Origin: Galbibacter orientalis DSM 19592
GTDB taxonomy: Bacteria > Bacteroidota > Bacteroidia > Flavobacteriales > Flavobacteriaceae
Reading direction: 5' to 3'
DNA length: 64,000 nucleotides
Assembly (NCBI RefSeq): GCF_000260115.1
Contig: NZ_JH651379.1
Location: 2,831,466 to 2,895,465 of the forward strand
Below are positions 53,893-61,803 of this stretch, in pieces. Under the pieces are notes generated by a model. The model made no database searches. It saw nothing but the letters and a program-made list of their open reading frames with translations, and was not told the DNA's origin. Numbering within the stretch: the first letter of the stretch is position 1; each line of letters opens with the position of its first letter. The translations under genes and the position numbers were made by a program.

Positions 53893-54000
53893 TGATTTAA
53901 AATTTCGCAATTAATTGTTATCTAGTAACTTAATTATTCTGGATGGTGTTAATCATTACCTATTAAATCACCATTATAGGCTTTCATAATAAATTAATGT

Positions 54001-54501
54001 TTAACGCTCCCAAAAAAATGGAGGTTCAATATTTAAGGTTCTTAAGTAAACATAGCCTTGTCCACGGTGATGCACTTCATTATCTATAAAATACAAGATA
54101 AAAGACATTACGGTGCCATCATATTCTCCAAAAAGCTTCATTTCTCTTGAAAAATCTTTTGTTTCAAGTTGTTCCCAGTAGCTATTAATTTCTTCGGTAG
54201 ATTTATCCCATAATTCTAAAATAGCCGACTTTTTCCCTCCATGGTCAAAATCTTCTCTTAGCTTTTCGGTGTTACCAATTACAATTTCTTTCATACCTGG
54301 AGCAGCTATTCCAATAAGCTCCATAGTCATTTCTGCAAAAGTTCTCATTCCTCCAATTTTATAGGTAAAGAATTCTTTTTCAGGAAATAGTTCAATAACA
54401 CGGCGGGTAAGAGTTCTATGCCCTTGCCAATGTTTTAATAACTCATCTGGAGTTAGTATTGTAGTTACATTTTCCTTGGTTTGATTGTTTGAATTTTCCA
54501 T
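54001..54501 (-). CDS. DinB-family protein
   Basis: 166 residues forming the DinB/YfiT four-helix bundle. Candidate metal-binding histidines are in LLKHWQGHRTLTRRV and near the C terminus in EVHHRGQGYVYLRTL. Such proteins act as metal-dependent thiol transferases or have unknown roles, and are often stress-induced. It diverges from the WYL regulator at 55019. Its promoter carries the same 16-bp operator at the same spacing, so it is probably controlled by that regulator. Confidence 0.85.
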   Translation of the reverse strand: MENSNNQTKENVTTILTPDELLKHWQGHRTLTRRVIELFPEKEFFTYKIGGMRTFAEMTMELIGIAAPGMKEIVIGNTEKLREDFDHGGKKSAILELWDKSTEEINSYWEQLETKDFSREMKLFGEYDGTVMSFILYFIDNEVHHRGQGYVYLRTLNIEPPFFWER

Positions 54502-54530
54502 AATAAAAGATTTTGTTTTTTATCTGATAA

Positions 54531-54538
54531 CAAAATTA
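54531..54538 (-). promoter_or_regulatory. -7 promoter box of the DinB gene
   Basis: On the minus strand TAATTTTG matches TAnnTTTG. It starts 11 bp after the operator at 54550-54565 and ends about 30 bp before the DinB ATG. Confidence 0.65.
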
Positions 54539-54549
54539 GAGGAGGGGGA

Positions 54550-54565
54550 TGACAGCCTTATGTCA
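54550..54565 (-). promoter_or_regulatory. Operator TGACATAAGGCTGTCA upstream of DinB
   Basis: This is an inverted repeat of TGACA and TGTCA around a 6-bp spacer. It matches the copy at 54965-54980 at 15 of 16 positions, and 18 of 19 including the preceding TAC. It covers the -33 region of the DinB promoter. Confidence 0.75.
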
Positions 54566-54747
54566 GTAGTAAAAAAAGTTTTTTACTGAAGTTTAAAATT
54601 ATAGATATTTTTCTTCTTGTATAGGTACATTAACTTATAATAAGAAATGTTTTACTCAATAATCGAGATTTGAATGTTCCAAAACCTCTCTTGAGTTTAC
54701 AAAAGGCCTTACCCCGAGATTGTTTACTCATGTTTTTACATATGGCA

Positions 54748-54901
54748 ACGTATAATTTTAGGTCGCAAACGTAAACGAATACGTCTTAGTACGTAAAATT
54801 ATACGTAAGTAGTGTAAAGGAATACGTTTAAAACGTAAAAATTTGGATTATTAACGTATGCGCATACGTCTGCCTACGTATAAAGATAGATAGTAAACGT
54901 A
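54748..54901. promoter_or_regulatory. Array of eleven ACGT cores at helical-turn spacing
   Basis: ACGT occurs at 54748, 54769, 54781, 54791, 54803, 54824, 54833, 54854, 54866, 54876 and 54897, always as ACGTA or TACGT. The steps are 21, 12, 10, 12, 21, 9, 21, 12, 10 and 21 bp, close to multiples of the 10.5-bp helix turn. The block beginning at 54833 repeats the block beginning at 54748 (about 37 of 54 positions match): the ACGT cores are kept and the linkers have diverged. Bases 54854-54869 form a perfect 16-bp palindrome (ACGTATGCGCATACGT). No reading frame is present. Confidence 0.8.
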
Positions 54902-54964
54902 TACAGGGATGTTTTTATAGTTTTAATATAAGTAACATTTAGGGTGTGTGTAAAAAAATAATAC

Positions 54965-54980
54965 TGACAAAAGGCTGTCA
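54965..54980 (+). promoter_or_regulatory. Operator TGACAAAAGGCTGTCA upstream of the WYL regulator
   Basis: This is the same TGACA-N6-TGTCA element as at 54550-54565, in the opposite orientation. It lies 11 bp before a TAnnTTTG box, exactly as at the DinB promoter. Confidence 0.75.
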
Positions 54981-54991
54981 CAAGACTAGGT

Positions 54992-54999
54992 TAACTTTG
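54992..54999 (+). promoter_or_regulatory. -7 promoter box of the WYL regulator gene
   Basis: TAACTTTG matches TAnnTTTG and ends 19 bp before the ATG at 55019. This predicts a short 5' leader of about 15 nt. Confidence 0.65.
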
Positions 55000-55018
55000 T
55001 ATAAAATCATTTAAAAAA

Positions 55019-56065
55019 ATGGCATTATATATTGATGACGAAGTTTGGGCTTCTGGAGAATTTTATTTTTTCTGGAAGTCTTATCTTTGGAAGATATGCC
55101 AAAACATTATGAGCGATACTACCATAAAACGCTTTAACCGAATAGTTACTATTTTGACACAATTACAGTCGAAAAAAATAGTGAAAGCACAAGACTTAGC
55201 AGACCGCTTTGAAGTAAGTTTACGTACAATTTATAGAGATATTAGAACCCTTGAAGCTTCTGGAGTTCCTATTATTAGTGAAGCTGGAATTGGATATAGT
55301 ATTATGGAGGGGTATAGACTTCCGCCAGTTATGTTTACTAAAGAAGAAGCGGGGAGCTTTGTTGCTGCGGAAAAGTTAATGCAACAGTTTACAGACGATT
55401 CTTTGGGGGCGTATTATAAAGCTGCTATGTACAAAATAAAATCGGTTTTAAGAGGTTATGAAAAGGATTGGATTGATGCTATAGAGTCTCAGATTACTAT
55501 AAATTCGTCTCGAGAACTTTTTAATAAAGACATTCCAAATGCCTTAGAAATAATTTTTGAAAGCATAGCAGAGAAGCGCCAAATCTACCTTCAATACCAA
55601 GCACTTCATGCAGATACACATTCTGAGAGATTGATAGAACCTGTAGGGCTCTTTCATGAGCACAATTATTGGTATATGATGGCGTATTGCCATTTAAGAA
55701 AAGACTACCGCCAATTTCGAACCGATAGAATCCTACAAATAAAAAGAACGCAAACGCCATTTTTATTAGCTCATGGGGCATTAGATAATTATTTGAAAAA
55801 AGAAGATCCTGCAAATAAAACTAAGATTGTAATTTTAGTAGATAAGCAGGTTTCAAAATACATGAAAAGTAATACCAATTATTACGGACTTATTTCTGAG
55901 AAAGTAAAAGGGAAAGATGTAGAGATGACTTTTCTAACTGCCGATGTAAAAGATGGTTTTGCACGCTGGTTTTTAATGTTTTCCGATTATGCTACCATTC
56001 TAGAACCACAGTCGCTAAAACACAGAGTAAAAGAGATTATTACAGAAGCCGCTTCTAGGTTGTAG
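55019..56065 (+). CDS. HTH/WYL-domain (YafY-type) transcriptional regulator
   Basis: 348 residues from the ATG at 55019. A second ATG at 55109 (MSDTTIKRFNRIV) is closer to the usual family start, but the promoter box fits the upstream ATG. The HTH_11 winged helix lies at about 36-90 (LADRFEVSLRTIYRDIRTLEASGVP). The WYL ligand-sensing domain lies at about 185-260 (LIEPVGLFHEHNYWYMMAYC, then FRTDRI), and the WCX extension ends the protein. WYL regulators sense small ligands or nucleic acid. It probably controls itself and the divergent DinB gene through the shared operator. Confidence 0.9.
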   Translation: MALYIDDEVWASGEFYFFWKSYLWKICQNIMSDTTIKRFNRIVTILTQLQSKKIVKAQDLADRFEVSLRTIYRDIRTLEASGVPIISEAGIGYSIMEGYRLPPVMFTKEEAGSFVAAEKLMQQFTDDSLGAYYKAAMYKIKSVLRGYEKDWIDAIESQITINSSRELFNKDIPNALEIIFESIAEKRQIYLQYQALHADTHSERLIEPVGLFHEHNYWYMMAYCHLRKDYRQFRTDRILQIKRTQTPFLLAHGALDNYLKKEDPANKTKIVILVDKQVSKYMKSNTNYYGLISEKVKGKDVEMTFLTADVKDGFARWFLMFSDYATILEPQSLKHRVKEIITEAASRL

Positions 56066-56098
56066 GAGGTATTGTTGTATTTGAGTAGTTATTTTTAA

Positions 56099-56450
56099 CC
56101 CCTCATTGAGGGTCTAATCCCCCAGAGCCTGTTCTGAGTATATCGAAGTGTTCTACGTCGAAATGGATTAAAATATTTTTCCTTTGAATACCTCGTAGGC
56201 TTGCCTCGAGGTAGTTGATTGAAGTTTTTAAAATAAGACTCCTTGCTATTAATACAAATGAATAAAAAGATAATTTTAATAATTTTGTTTAGCTCTAATA
56301 CGAATCCAAATGCGGGTGACTTTATTTTTTTCATTGTTTTTAACTAGCGTCTTTTGTTTCTTTAAAACACTTATTTTTTGACAGTTAAAATTTAGTCTTT
56401 GTTCTTTTTTCTAATAGCGAAGCATTCTTGTATTTTTACTCAGACATTAA
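56099..56450 (+). repeat. Repeat B followed by repeat A (copy 5)
   Basis: 56099-56220 is repeat B, close to the copy at 4271-4390 (CCCTCATTGAGGG, CTGAGTATATCGAAG, CCTCGAGGTAGTTGATT). 56221-56450 matches the later part of repeat A, ending TTTTTACTCAGACATTAA, but is interrupted near 56285-56345 by about 60 bp not found in other copies. It fills the 403-bp gap between the WYL regulator and the next gene; no gene lies here. Confidence 0.65.
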
Positions 56451-56468
56451 CGACTTTTAATTAATAAA

Positions 56469-57050
56469 ATGATGAATCCTAAAGTTGATTTCTTTTTTGA
56501 AAAAGATACACAGTGGCAAGCCGCATACAAGAAATTGAGAACTATAGTATTGGATTGCGGACTAACAGAGGAGCTAAAATGGGGAGTTCCTTGCTATACA
56601 TACAATGGAAGCAATGTAGTTTTAATACACGGGTTTAAAGAGTATTGTGCGCTCTTGTTCCATAAAGGGGTATTGTTAAACGATGGACATGCTATTTTAA
56701 TTCAGCAAACAGAAAATGTACAGTCGGCTCGGCAAATTCGTTTTACAAGTCTGCAAGAAATAGTAGACTTAGAACGGATTATAAAAACCTATATTTTTGA
56801 AGCTGTAGAAGTAGAAAAAGCAGGGTTGAAAGTTGAATTAAAAAAGACTAAGGAGTATGAAGTTCCAGAAGAATTTCAGCAAAAGCTAAATGAAGATCCA
56901 GAATTAAAAACTGCTTTTGAAGCCTTAACTCCAGGGAGGCAACGCGGGTATTTATTATATTTTTCTCAAGCCAAGCAGTCTAAAACTCGGGGGGCAAGAG
57001 TAGAGAAATATATTCCAAAAATTATGGAAGGACTAGGATTGAACGATTAA
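56469..57050 (+). CDS. YdeI/DUF1801-family protein
   Basis: 193 residues; either of the first two Met codons may start it. The N-terminal DUF1801 domain (EELKWGVPCYTYNGSNVVLIHGFKEYCALLFHKG is its core, in part) is followed by the YdeI-type C-terminal module (VPEEFQQKLNEDPELKTAFEALTPGRQRGYLLYFSQAK is its core, in part, then KTRGARVEKYIPKIMEG). Related proteins were proposed as iron chaperones. They often lie near YafY-type regulators, as here. Confidence 0.85.
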   Translation: MMNPKVDFFFEKDTQWQAAYKKLRTIVLDCGLTEELKWGVPCYTYNGSNVVLIHGFKEYCALLFHKGVLLNDGHAILIQQTENVQSARQIRFTSLQEIVDLERIIKTYIFEAVEVEKAGLKVELKKTKEYEVPEEFQQKLNEDPELKTAFEALTPGRQRGYLLYFSQAKQSKTRGARVEKYIPKIMEGLGLND

Positions 57051-57134
57051 TTCCTAAATGCTTGAATTAAAACTGTTCAAGGACTCTTTGTGGACTTATT
57101 TAATGAGAGTTTTGAGATAGCAGCATTAACTAAT

Positions 57135-57698
57135 TCAGGGTTTTATAGTACTCAAAACTCTATTTAAACTCCGAGGGGTAATTCCTAAGTAATTAGCAAT
57201 ATCTTGTTTTGATATTTCGTCTATAAGAGTAGGGAATTGATGGATTAATCGCAGTAAATTATCTTCTAACGTATGAGATTGATTGTAGGCATGTCTCACA
57301 GCCGTATAGGTGAGTTTTTTACTTAATGCTTTTAAAATATGCTTATTAAAAGTGATATCTTTTTCTAATAATTGGTTGAAATAAGAAGCTTCTATTTTAT
57401 AGACTTCAACAGCGTTTATGGCTTCAATACAACAAAAACTAACCTCGCCATTAATGGCTTCTAATTCTCCGAAAATTTCTCCTTCGCCAAAAAACTCTTG
57501 GATAAAATCAACTCCATTATCTTCTGTTAAATAACATTTTGTAATACCAGATTTTATAATATATACCGAGAAAACTCTTTTCTTTTGGTCTACTATCTTT
57601 TTTCCTGAAGAAAAGGACTGAGCTATAATAGTATCTTCCGATTCTTTTAGGAGCTTTTCTGTTATATACTGAAGGAGGTCGGCGTTTTTTCGTATCAT
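57135..57698 (-). CDS. Crp/Fnr-family transcriptional regulator
   Basis: 187 residues with an N-terminal cyclic-nucleotide-binding-like beta-roll (about 20-115; FFGEGEIFGELEAINGE) and a C-terminal HTH_Crp (about 150-187; ISKQDIANYLGITPRSLNRVLS). The Arg of the cAMP-binding phosphate cassette is not evident, so another signal is likely. It diverges from the MFS gene across 87 bp (28 bp to an alternative start) and probably regulates it. Confidence 0.9.
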   Translation of the reverse strand: MIRKNADLLQYITEKLLKESEDTIIAQSFSSGKKIVDQKKRVFSVYIIKSGITKCYLTEDNGVDFIQEFFGEGEIFGELEAINGEVSFCCIEAINAVEVYKIEASYFNQLLEKDITFNKHILKALSKKLTYTAVRHAYNQSHTLEDNLLRLIHQFPTLIDEISKQDIANYLGITPRSLNRVLSTIKP

Positions 57699-57785
57699 TT
57701 TATCACTTCGGACAAATGTCCTTTTTTGGTAGCATTACAATCTATTTCTTTGCAAATTAAAATTAAAAAAAGATATTCAATACGC

Positions 57786-58991
57786 ATGGGCTTCTTAAAA
57801 AATATCGCGATAAAATATAATACACATCCTATTTATAATTTAAAATTTGCGATGGTATGTTCGAGTTCGTTATTGTTTTCTGCGAGTTACAATATGCTAA
57901 TTCCCGAGCTTCCTGCGTATTTAAGTTCTTTAGGAGGCGCAAAATACATAGGACTTATTATAGCCTTGTTTACATTAACAGCAGGAATTTCTAGACCTTT
58001 TAGCGGACGCATAACCGATACGGTTGGACGTGTGCCAGTAATGGTTTTTGGAGCATTAGTATGTGTGCTTTGTGGAATGTTATATCCTGTTTTAAACACA
58101 GTTGTAGGTTTTTTGCTGCTGCGACTCTTACATGGGTTTTCTACAGGTTTTAAACCTACAGCAACCTCAGCTTATGTTGCAGATATTACACCTCAACGCT
58201 CTTGGGGAGAGGCTATTGGGATGCAAAGTTTGTTTTACAGTACAGGAATGGCTGTTGGTCCCGCAGTTGGAAGTTTTATTAAAATGAATTATTCCTATAA
58301 TACATTGTTTTACCTTTCTTCTGCATGTGCTTTTCTTTCGATGTTAATTATTTTAAACATGAAAGAAACCTTAGAACCCAAGAAAAAATTTACATGGAAA
58401 TTATTAAAAATAACACGAAGAGATATTATAGCTATTGAAGTTTTACCAGCGGCTTTGGTAACATTTTTATGCTATGTTTCTTATGGGGTAATGCTTACGC
58501 TTATTCCAGATTGGACTACAAATTTAGGAATAGCAAATAAAGGATTATTCTTCATTGTATTTACTATCTCATCTTTAATTATCCGATTTATCGGAGGGAA
58601 AGCTTCCGATAAGTATGGGCGTACGGTGGTAATTACATTAGGATTAATTGTATTGGCTATTGCAGTTATTGTTATTGGAATGGCAACCTCCTATGTTTTA
58701 TTTATTGTAGGTGCTATTCTATATGGTATTGGAATGGGAGGCTTAACGCCGTCTTTGAATGCTTGGACTATAGATATGAGTAAAGCTGAAGCTAGAGGAA
58801 AGGCTATGGCAACTATGTACATAGCTTTAGAAGCAGGAATAGGTATTGGAGCGTTATTTTCTGGATGGTATTATCAAACAACAATTGAAAGAATCCCGAA
58901 TGCATTTTATGCTTCATCAATAATTGCTATAATTGGACTTGTTTATATGCTTAGAAAAATTTCAGTAACTAAAAATAACATACATAAATAA
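57786..58991 (+). CDS. MFS transporter
   Basis: 401 residues from the ATG at 57786 (MGFLKNIAIKYN); an in-frame upstream start at 57726 would overlap the divergent promoter. It has twelve membrane helices with a central loop (LEPKKKFTWKLLKITRRD). The MFS motif A loop is SGRITDTVGRVPVMVFG between helices 2 and 3, with a second copy (GGKASDKYGRTVVI) in the C-terminal half. It resembles drug or metabolite exporters; the substrate is unknown. A Crp/Fnr regulator diverges from it. Confidence 0.9.
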   Translation: MGFLKNIAIKYNTHPIYNLKFAMVCSSSLLFSASYNMLIPELPAYLSSLGGAKYIGLIIALFTLTAGISRPFSGRITDTVGRVPVMVFGALVCVLCGMLYPVLNTVVGFLLLRLLHGFSTGFKPTATSAYVADITPQRSWGEAIGMQSLFYSTGMAVGPAVGSFIKMNYSYNTLFYLSSACAFLSMLIILNMKETLEPKKKFTWKLLKITRRDIIAIEVLPAALVTFLCYVSYGVMLTLIPDWTTNLGIANKGLFFIVFTISSLIIRFIGGKASDKYGRTVVITLGLIVLAIAVIVIGMATSYVLFIVGAILYGIGMGGLTPSLNAWTIDMSKAEARGKAMATMYIALEAGIGIGALFSGWYYQTTIERIPNAFYASSIIAIIGLVYMLRKISVTKNNIHK

Positions 58992-58998
58992 AGAAAAA

Positions 58999-59023
58999 GC
59001 ATGGAGAGAACTTTTCTCCATGC
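58999..59023. terminator. Terminator for the minus-strand DUF4270/OMP operon
   Basis: GCATGGAGA (58999-59007) pairs with TCTCCATGC (59015-59023). On the minus strand it is followed by TTTTTCTTTATTT, so it best serves the genes ending at 59034. Confidence 0.75.
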
Positions 59024-59033
59024 CATTCTAACG

Positions 59034-60278
59034 CTAATCAACTAAGCGTTTTACAAACCAAAAGTCGTGTAAGTTTAAATTGACAGTTATAAGATGATAA
59101 TTTTCTTTTACCAATATATTCTTAACAAGTCCTTTGGTTCCATAACTGTAGGAAATATTTAGGGTTGAATTATTTCTGTTGCTAATAGGTAAACCTAAAC
59201 CACCAGTAATGCTGTAATTACTTATTTTACTATTATTTATTTCTAAATATCCATCGTCGTAATTAAAACCTGCTCTGTAAGAAATCCGTTTAAAGTAACT
59301 TTTATTTCTAGCGCCATTGGTGTATTCTAATCCGATTCCGTATATATTTTGGTCGGTATATGTGCCAATATGGTCTGTTTGATTGGTATTGTCCCAAAAA
59401 CTCTTCTTATAATCTCCATTAATAGTAAGCTGATTATTAAATAGGCGACTACTAAATCCAAGTCCGAATTGCATGGGAAGTTTAAAATCTGCGGCATCAT
59501 CTTCCGCTTGGTCTTCAATAGTAATGCTATTATATTCTAAAGTTTTATAAGTAGAACGTTTTAGGTTTCCGTTTAAAGTAGTGGGAAGCTTTATGGTACT
59601 ACCAATTGTAAGGTTTTTTAAAACGTCAATTTGTGTGCCAAAGCCTAATTGAACCCCAGAGTAAGCAGTTTCTTCTTCTAAAGAAAAAGAAGCACTACTA
59701 ATACTAAAGTCTTCATTTTCCTGAATATTCCCGAACAATACAGAGGCGCTCATTCCTAAACTAATACGTGGAATAAGGGAATACCCAAAATTCCCAGTAA
59801 ATTCATTTAAGCCTCCATTTCCAGAAATATTACTCTCAAAAGTTTCTGTAGAACCTTCAATATTGGTTTCTAAACCAATTAAAGAATAACCTACTTGACT
59901 ATATGGAATAAGGGTTAATCCCATCCCCATTTTACTATTTATAGGAAAAGCTATCGCAATATTAGAAAAATTAAAACTACTGTTATTCTCAGAATTATTT
60001 TTATTAGCATAGGTGTTCATTTCTGCTTTTCCTCCAACATCAAATAGAAAGCTATTTTGAGGTATAACCGAATAGGAGGCGGGGTTTAAATTATTGATAT
60101 AGCCATTAGACTTCATGGCAATTCCAGTAAACCCCATCCCATTTACTTTTCCAATACTACTTTGATTAATTACACCAAGCCCGTATAAGGAATAGGGGGA
60201 ACTTGTTAAGCTTTCCGATTGTGCAGCTGCAGTAAGGGATAAAAAAGAGAGTATGAGTACGAGGTTAATCTTCATCAT
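59034..60278 (-). CDS. FadL-like outer-membrane beta-barrel protein
   Basis: 414 residues with a signal peptide (1-19) and a barrel with a FadL-like N terminus (SSPYSLYGLGVINQSSIGKV, GFTGIAMKSNGYINNLNPASYS). Alternating beta strands run to the C-terminal LNLHDFWFVKRLVD. Its start overlaps the end of the DUF4270 gene by 14 bp, so the two are coupled. It may form a channel or complex with the DUF4270 lipoprotein; the cargo is unknown. Confidence 0.75.
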   Translation of the reverse strand: MMKINLVLILSFLSLTAAAQSESLTSSPYSLYGLGVINQSSIGKVNGMGFTGIAMKSNGYINNLNPASYSVIPQNSFLFDVGGKAEMNTYANKNNSENNSSFNFSNIAIAFPINSKMGMGLTLIPYSQVGYSLIGLETNIEGSTETFESNISGNGGLNEFTGNFGYSLIPRISLGMSASVLFGNIQENEDFSISSASFSLEEETAYSGVQLGFGTQIDVLKNLTIGSTIKLPTTLNGNLKRSTYKTLEYNSITIEDQAEDDAADFKLPMQFGLGFSSRLFNNQLTINGDYKKSFWDNTNQTDHIGTYTDQNIYGIGLEYTNGARNKSYFKRISYRAGFNYDDGYLEINNSKISNYSITGGLGLPISNRNNSTLNISYSYGTKGLVKNILVKENYHLITVNLNLHDFWFVKRLVD

Positions 60279-61587
60279 AAACAGTATATATTAAGTTTAA
60301 TTCAATTTTGTAACTAGTATTGGTATTTCCATAAATTACCATTCTATCAACACTAGACTGGTAATTATTTGGAAGTAAAGCAAAGGCTTGGATATCGTCG
60401 GTCTGACTGTTTAAAAGTTCTTCAACATAGGTTCCAAAGGGAAGCGCATAATAAATATTATTAAACTCTTGATCTGTTTTATTTAGAATAGCTTGTACAG
60501 CGCTACCGTCGCTATAGGTTAGTTGCTGTGTAATGTTATTATTGTTGTCTATTGCATATACATTTAGCGTATCTCTAAGGGAGAGATTATCGTTATACGA
60601 CTGTAATACTGGATTTATTTTTAACGTAGCATCAAGAATAGTTCCTGTTCCTTCAATATCAAAAAGAGATTTTATGGTAGGAAATTTAACTGTAGTAGCA
60701 ACTCCAATTCCAGATTGAATAAAAGATTTATTTTCTGAAAGATTACTAGAAAGTCCTTCTTCTTGATTAGTTAGTTGTTGGAGATATTCGTTAGAATTTT
60801 CTGTTGAAATCTGATTAAAAAATGAAACATAATCTGTTCCTTTATTTATAGGGATATCAATATAACTCTGAGAGGTGTATGTATCTTCTTCTACTGAATA
60901 ATAGAGCCTCATATAGCAAGAGGTGGTTTCAGTAGAAAAACCAATTACTGCCCCATCGTCATTAATTCCAGGTTGTAATGTAATTCCTCTAAAATAATTT
61001 TTAAACTCATCGGTATTTGTAATCAGTTTTGTTTGTAGTTTGTCAAATATCTCTTTGCCTAGATCGTCATTGATTTTTATTTCTAAAGTATCAGCTTCCA
61101 TTGGACGTGGGCTGTAGGTAAGCATTCCGATATCTTCTAAATCATATTCAATTTTACTAGTGTTATAAAAGGCATCTTCTTTAGGTTTTATAGCTTCACT
61201 AGCTCTTTTTATATGAATTTCGTTGTAAGAAATGGTGTCGTTATAATAATAATTATCGTAATGTAAGTACAAATTAATACTGTCGTAAGTAGCTTCACTA
61301 TCTATAGTATAGCTATTGGGAAGCATTTCAAAAAAACTAGCTGTTTTTACATTCCCAAATTCGGGGTCGGTATATTTTCCTACTAAAATTCGGTTGCTAT
61401 TGGAGGTAATAAGACTGTCAAATTTTATGGTAGCGGTTTCAATAGTAAGCGTATCAATTTCAATAACCCTAATCTGACTATTGGCAAAAGAGTTTCCCGC
61501 ATTAAAGTCTGGGTCATAACTACTGTCGTCTGTGCAGGAACACAGAAAAAATAAAGTTAGAATAGAAATGTAAATAGGTGTTCGCAT
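60265..61587 (-). CDS. DUF4270 lipoprotein
   Basis: 440 residues with a lipobox (LCSC, Cys18) and a full DUF4270 domain: ILVGKYTDPEFGNVKTASFFE, DSINLYLHYDNYYYND and the C-terminal YALPFGTYVEELLN. The family is restricted to Bacteroidota and predicted to be surface beta-sandwich proteins of unknown function. It is cotranscribed with the barrel protein downstream and divergent from the kelch gene. Confidence 0.88.
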   Translation of the reverse strand: MRTPIYISILTLFFLCSCTDDSSYDPDFNAGNSFANSQIRVIEIDTLTIETATIKFDSLITSNSNRILVGKYTDPEFGNVKTASFFEMLPNSYTIDSEATYDSINLYLHYDNYYYNDTISYNEIHIKRASEAIKPKEDAFYNTSKIEYDLEDIGMLTYSPRPMEADTLEIKINDDLGKEIFDKLQTKLITNTDEFKNYFRGITLQPGINDDGAVIGFSTETTSCYMRLYYSVEEDTYTSQSYIDIPINKGTDYVSFFNQISTENSNEYLQQLTNQEEGLSSNLSENKSFIQSGIGVATTVKFPTIKSLFDIEGTGTILDATLKINPVLQSYNDNLSLRDTLNVYAIDNNNNITQQLTYSDGSAVQAILNKTDQEFNNIYYALPFGTYVEELLNSQTDDIQAFALLPNNYQSSVDRMVIYGNTNTSYKIELNLIYTVYDED

Positions 61588-61803
61588 ATGTTTTTTTGGT
61601 AAATGTAACGGAGCTATGAGTCATGAAAAATCTTAATATATTATTCAGGGAATTTTGTATATCAACACTGTTAAGAAGCCGATTAATATTTTAAAAAGCA
61701 CTGATAGATAAATTCATCCTATTGGTATATTAAAATTGAGGGTTTATATATTCAATTTTTTTAGACTTTATCACTGCTTTAGTTTTACCTGAAAATTAAA
61801 TCT

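Noticed and set aside
56095-56334. Minus-strand open frame over the repeat region (79 codons)
   Set aside because: It lies wholly in repeats A and B; the frame is not preserved in the other copies.
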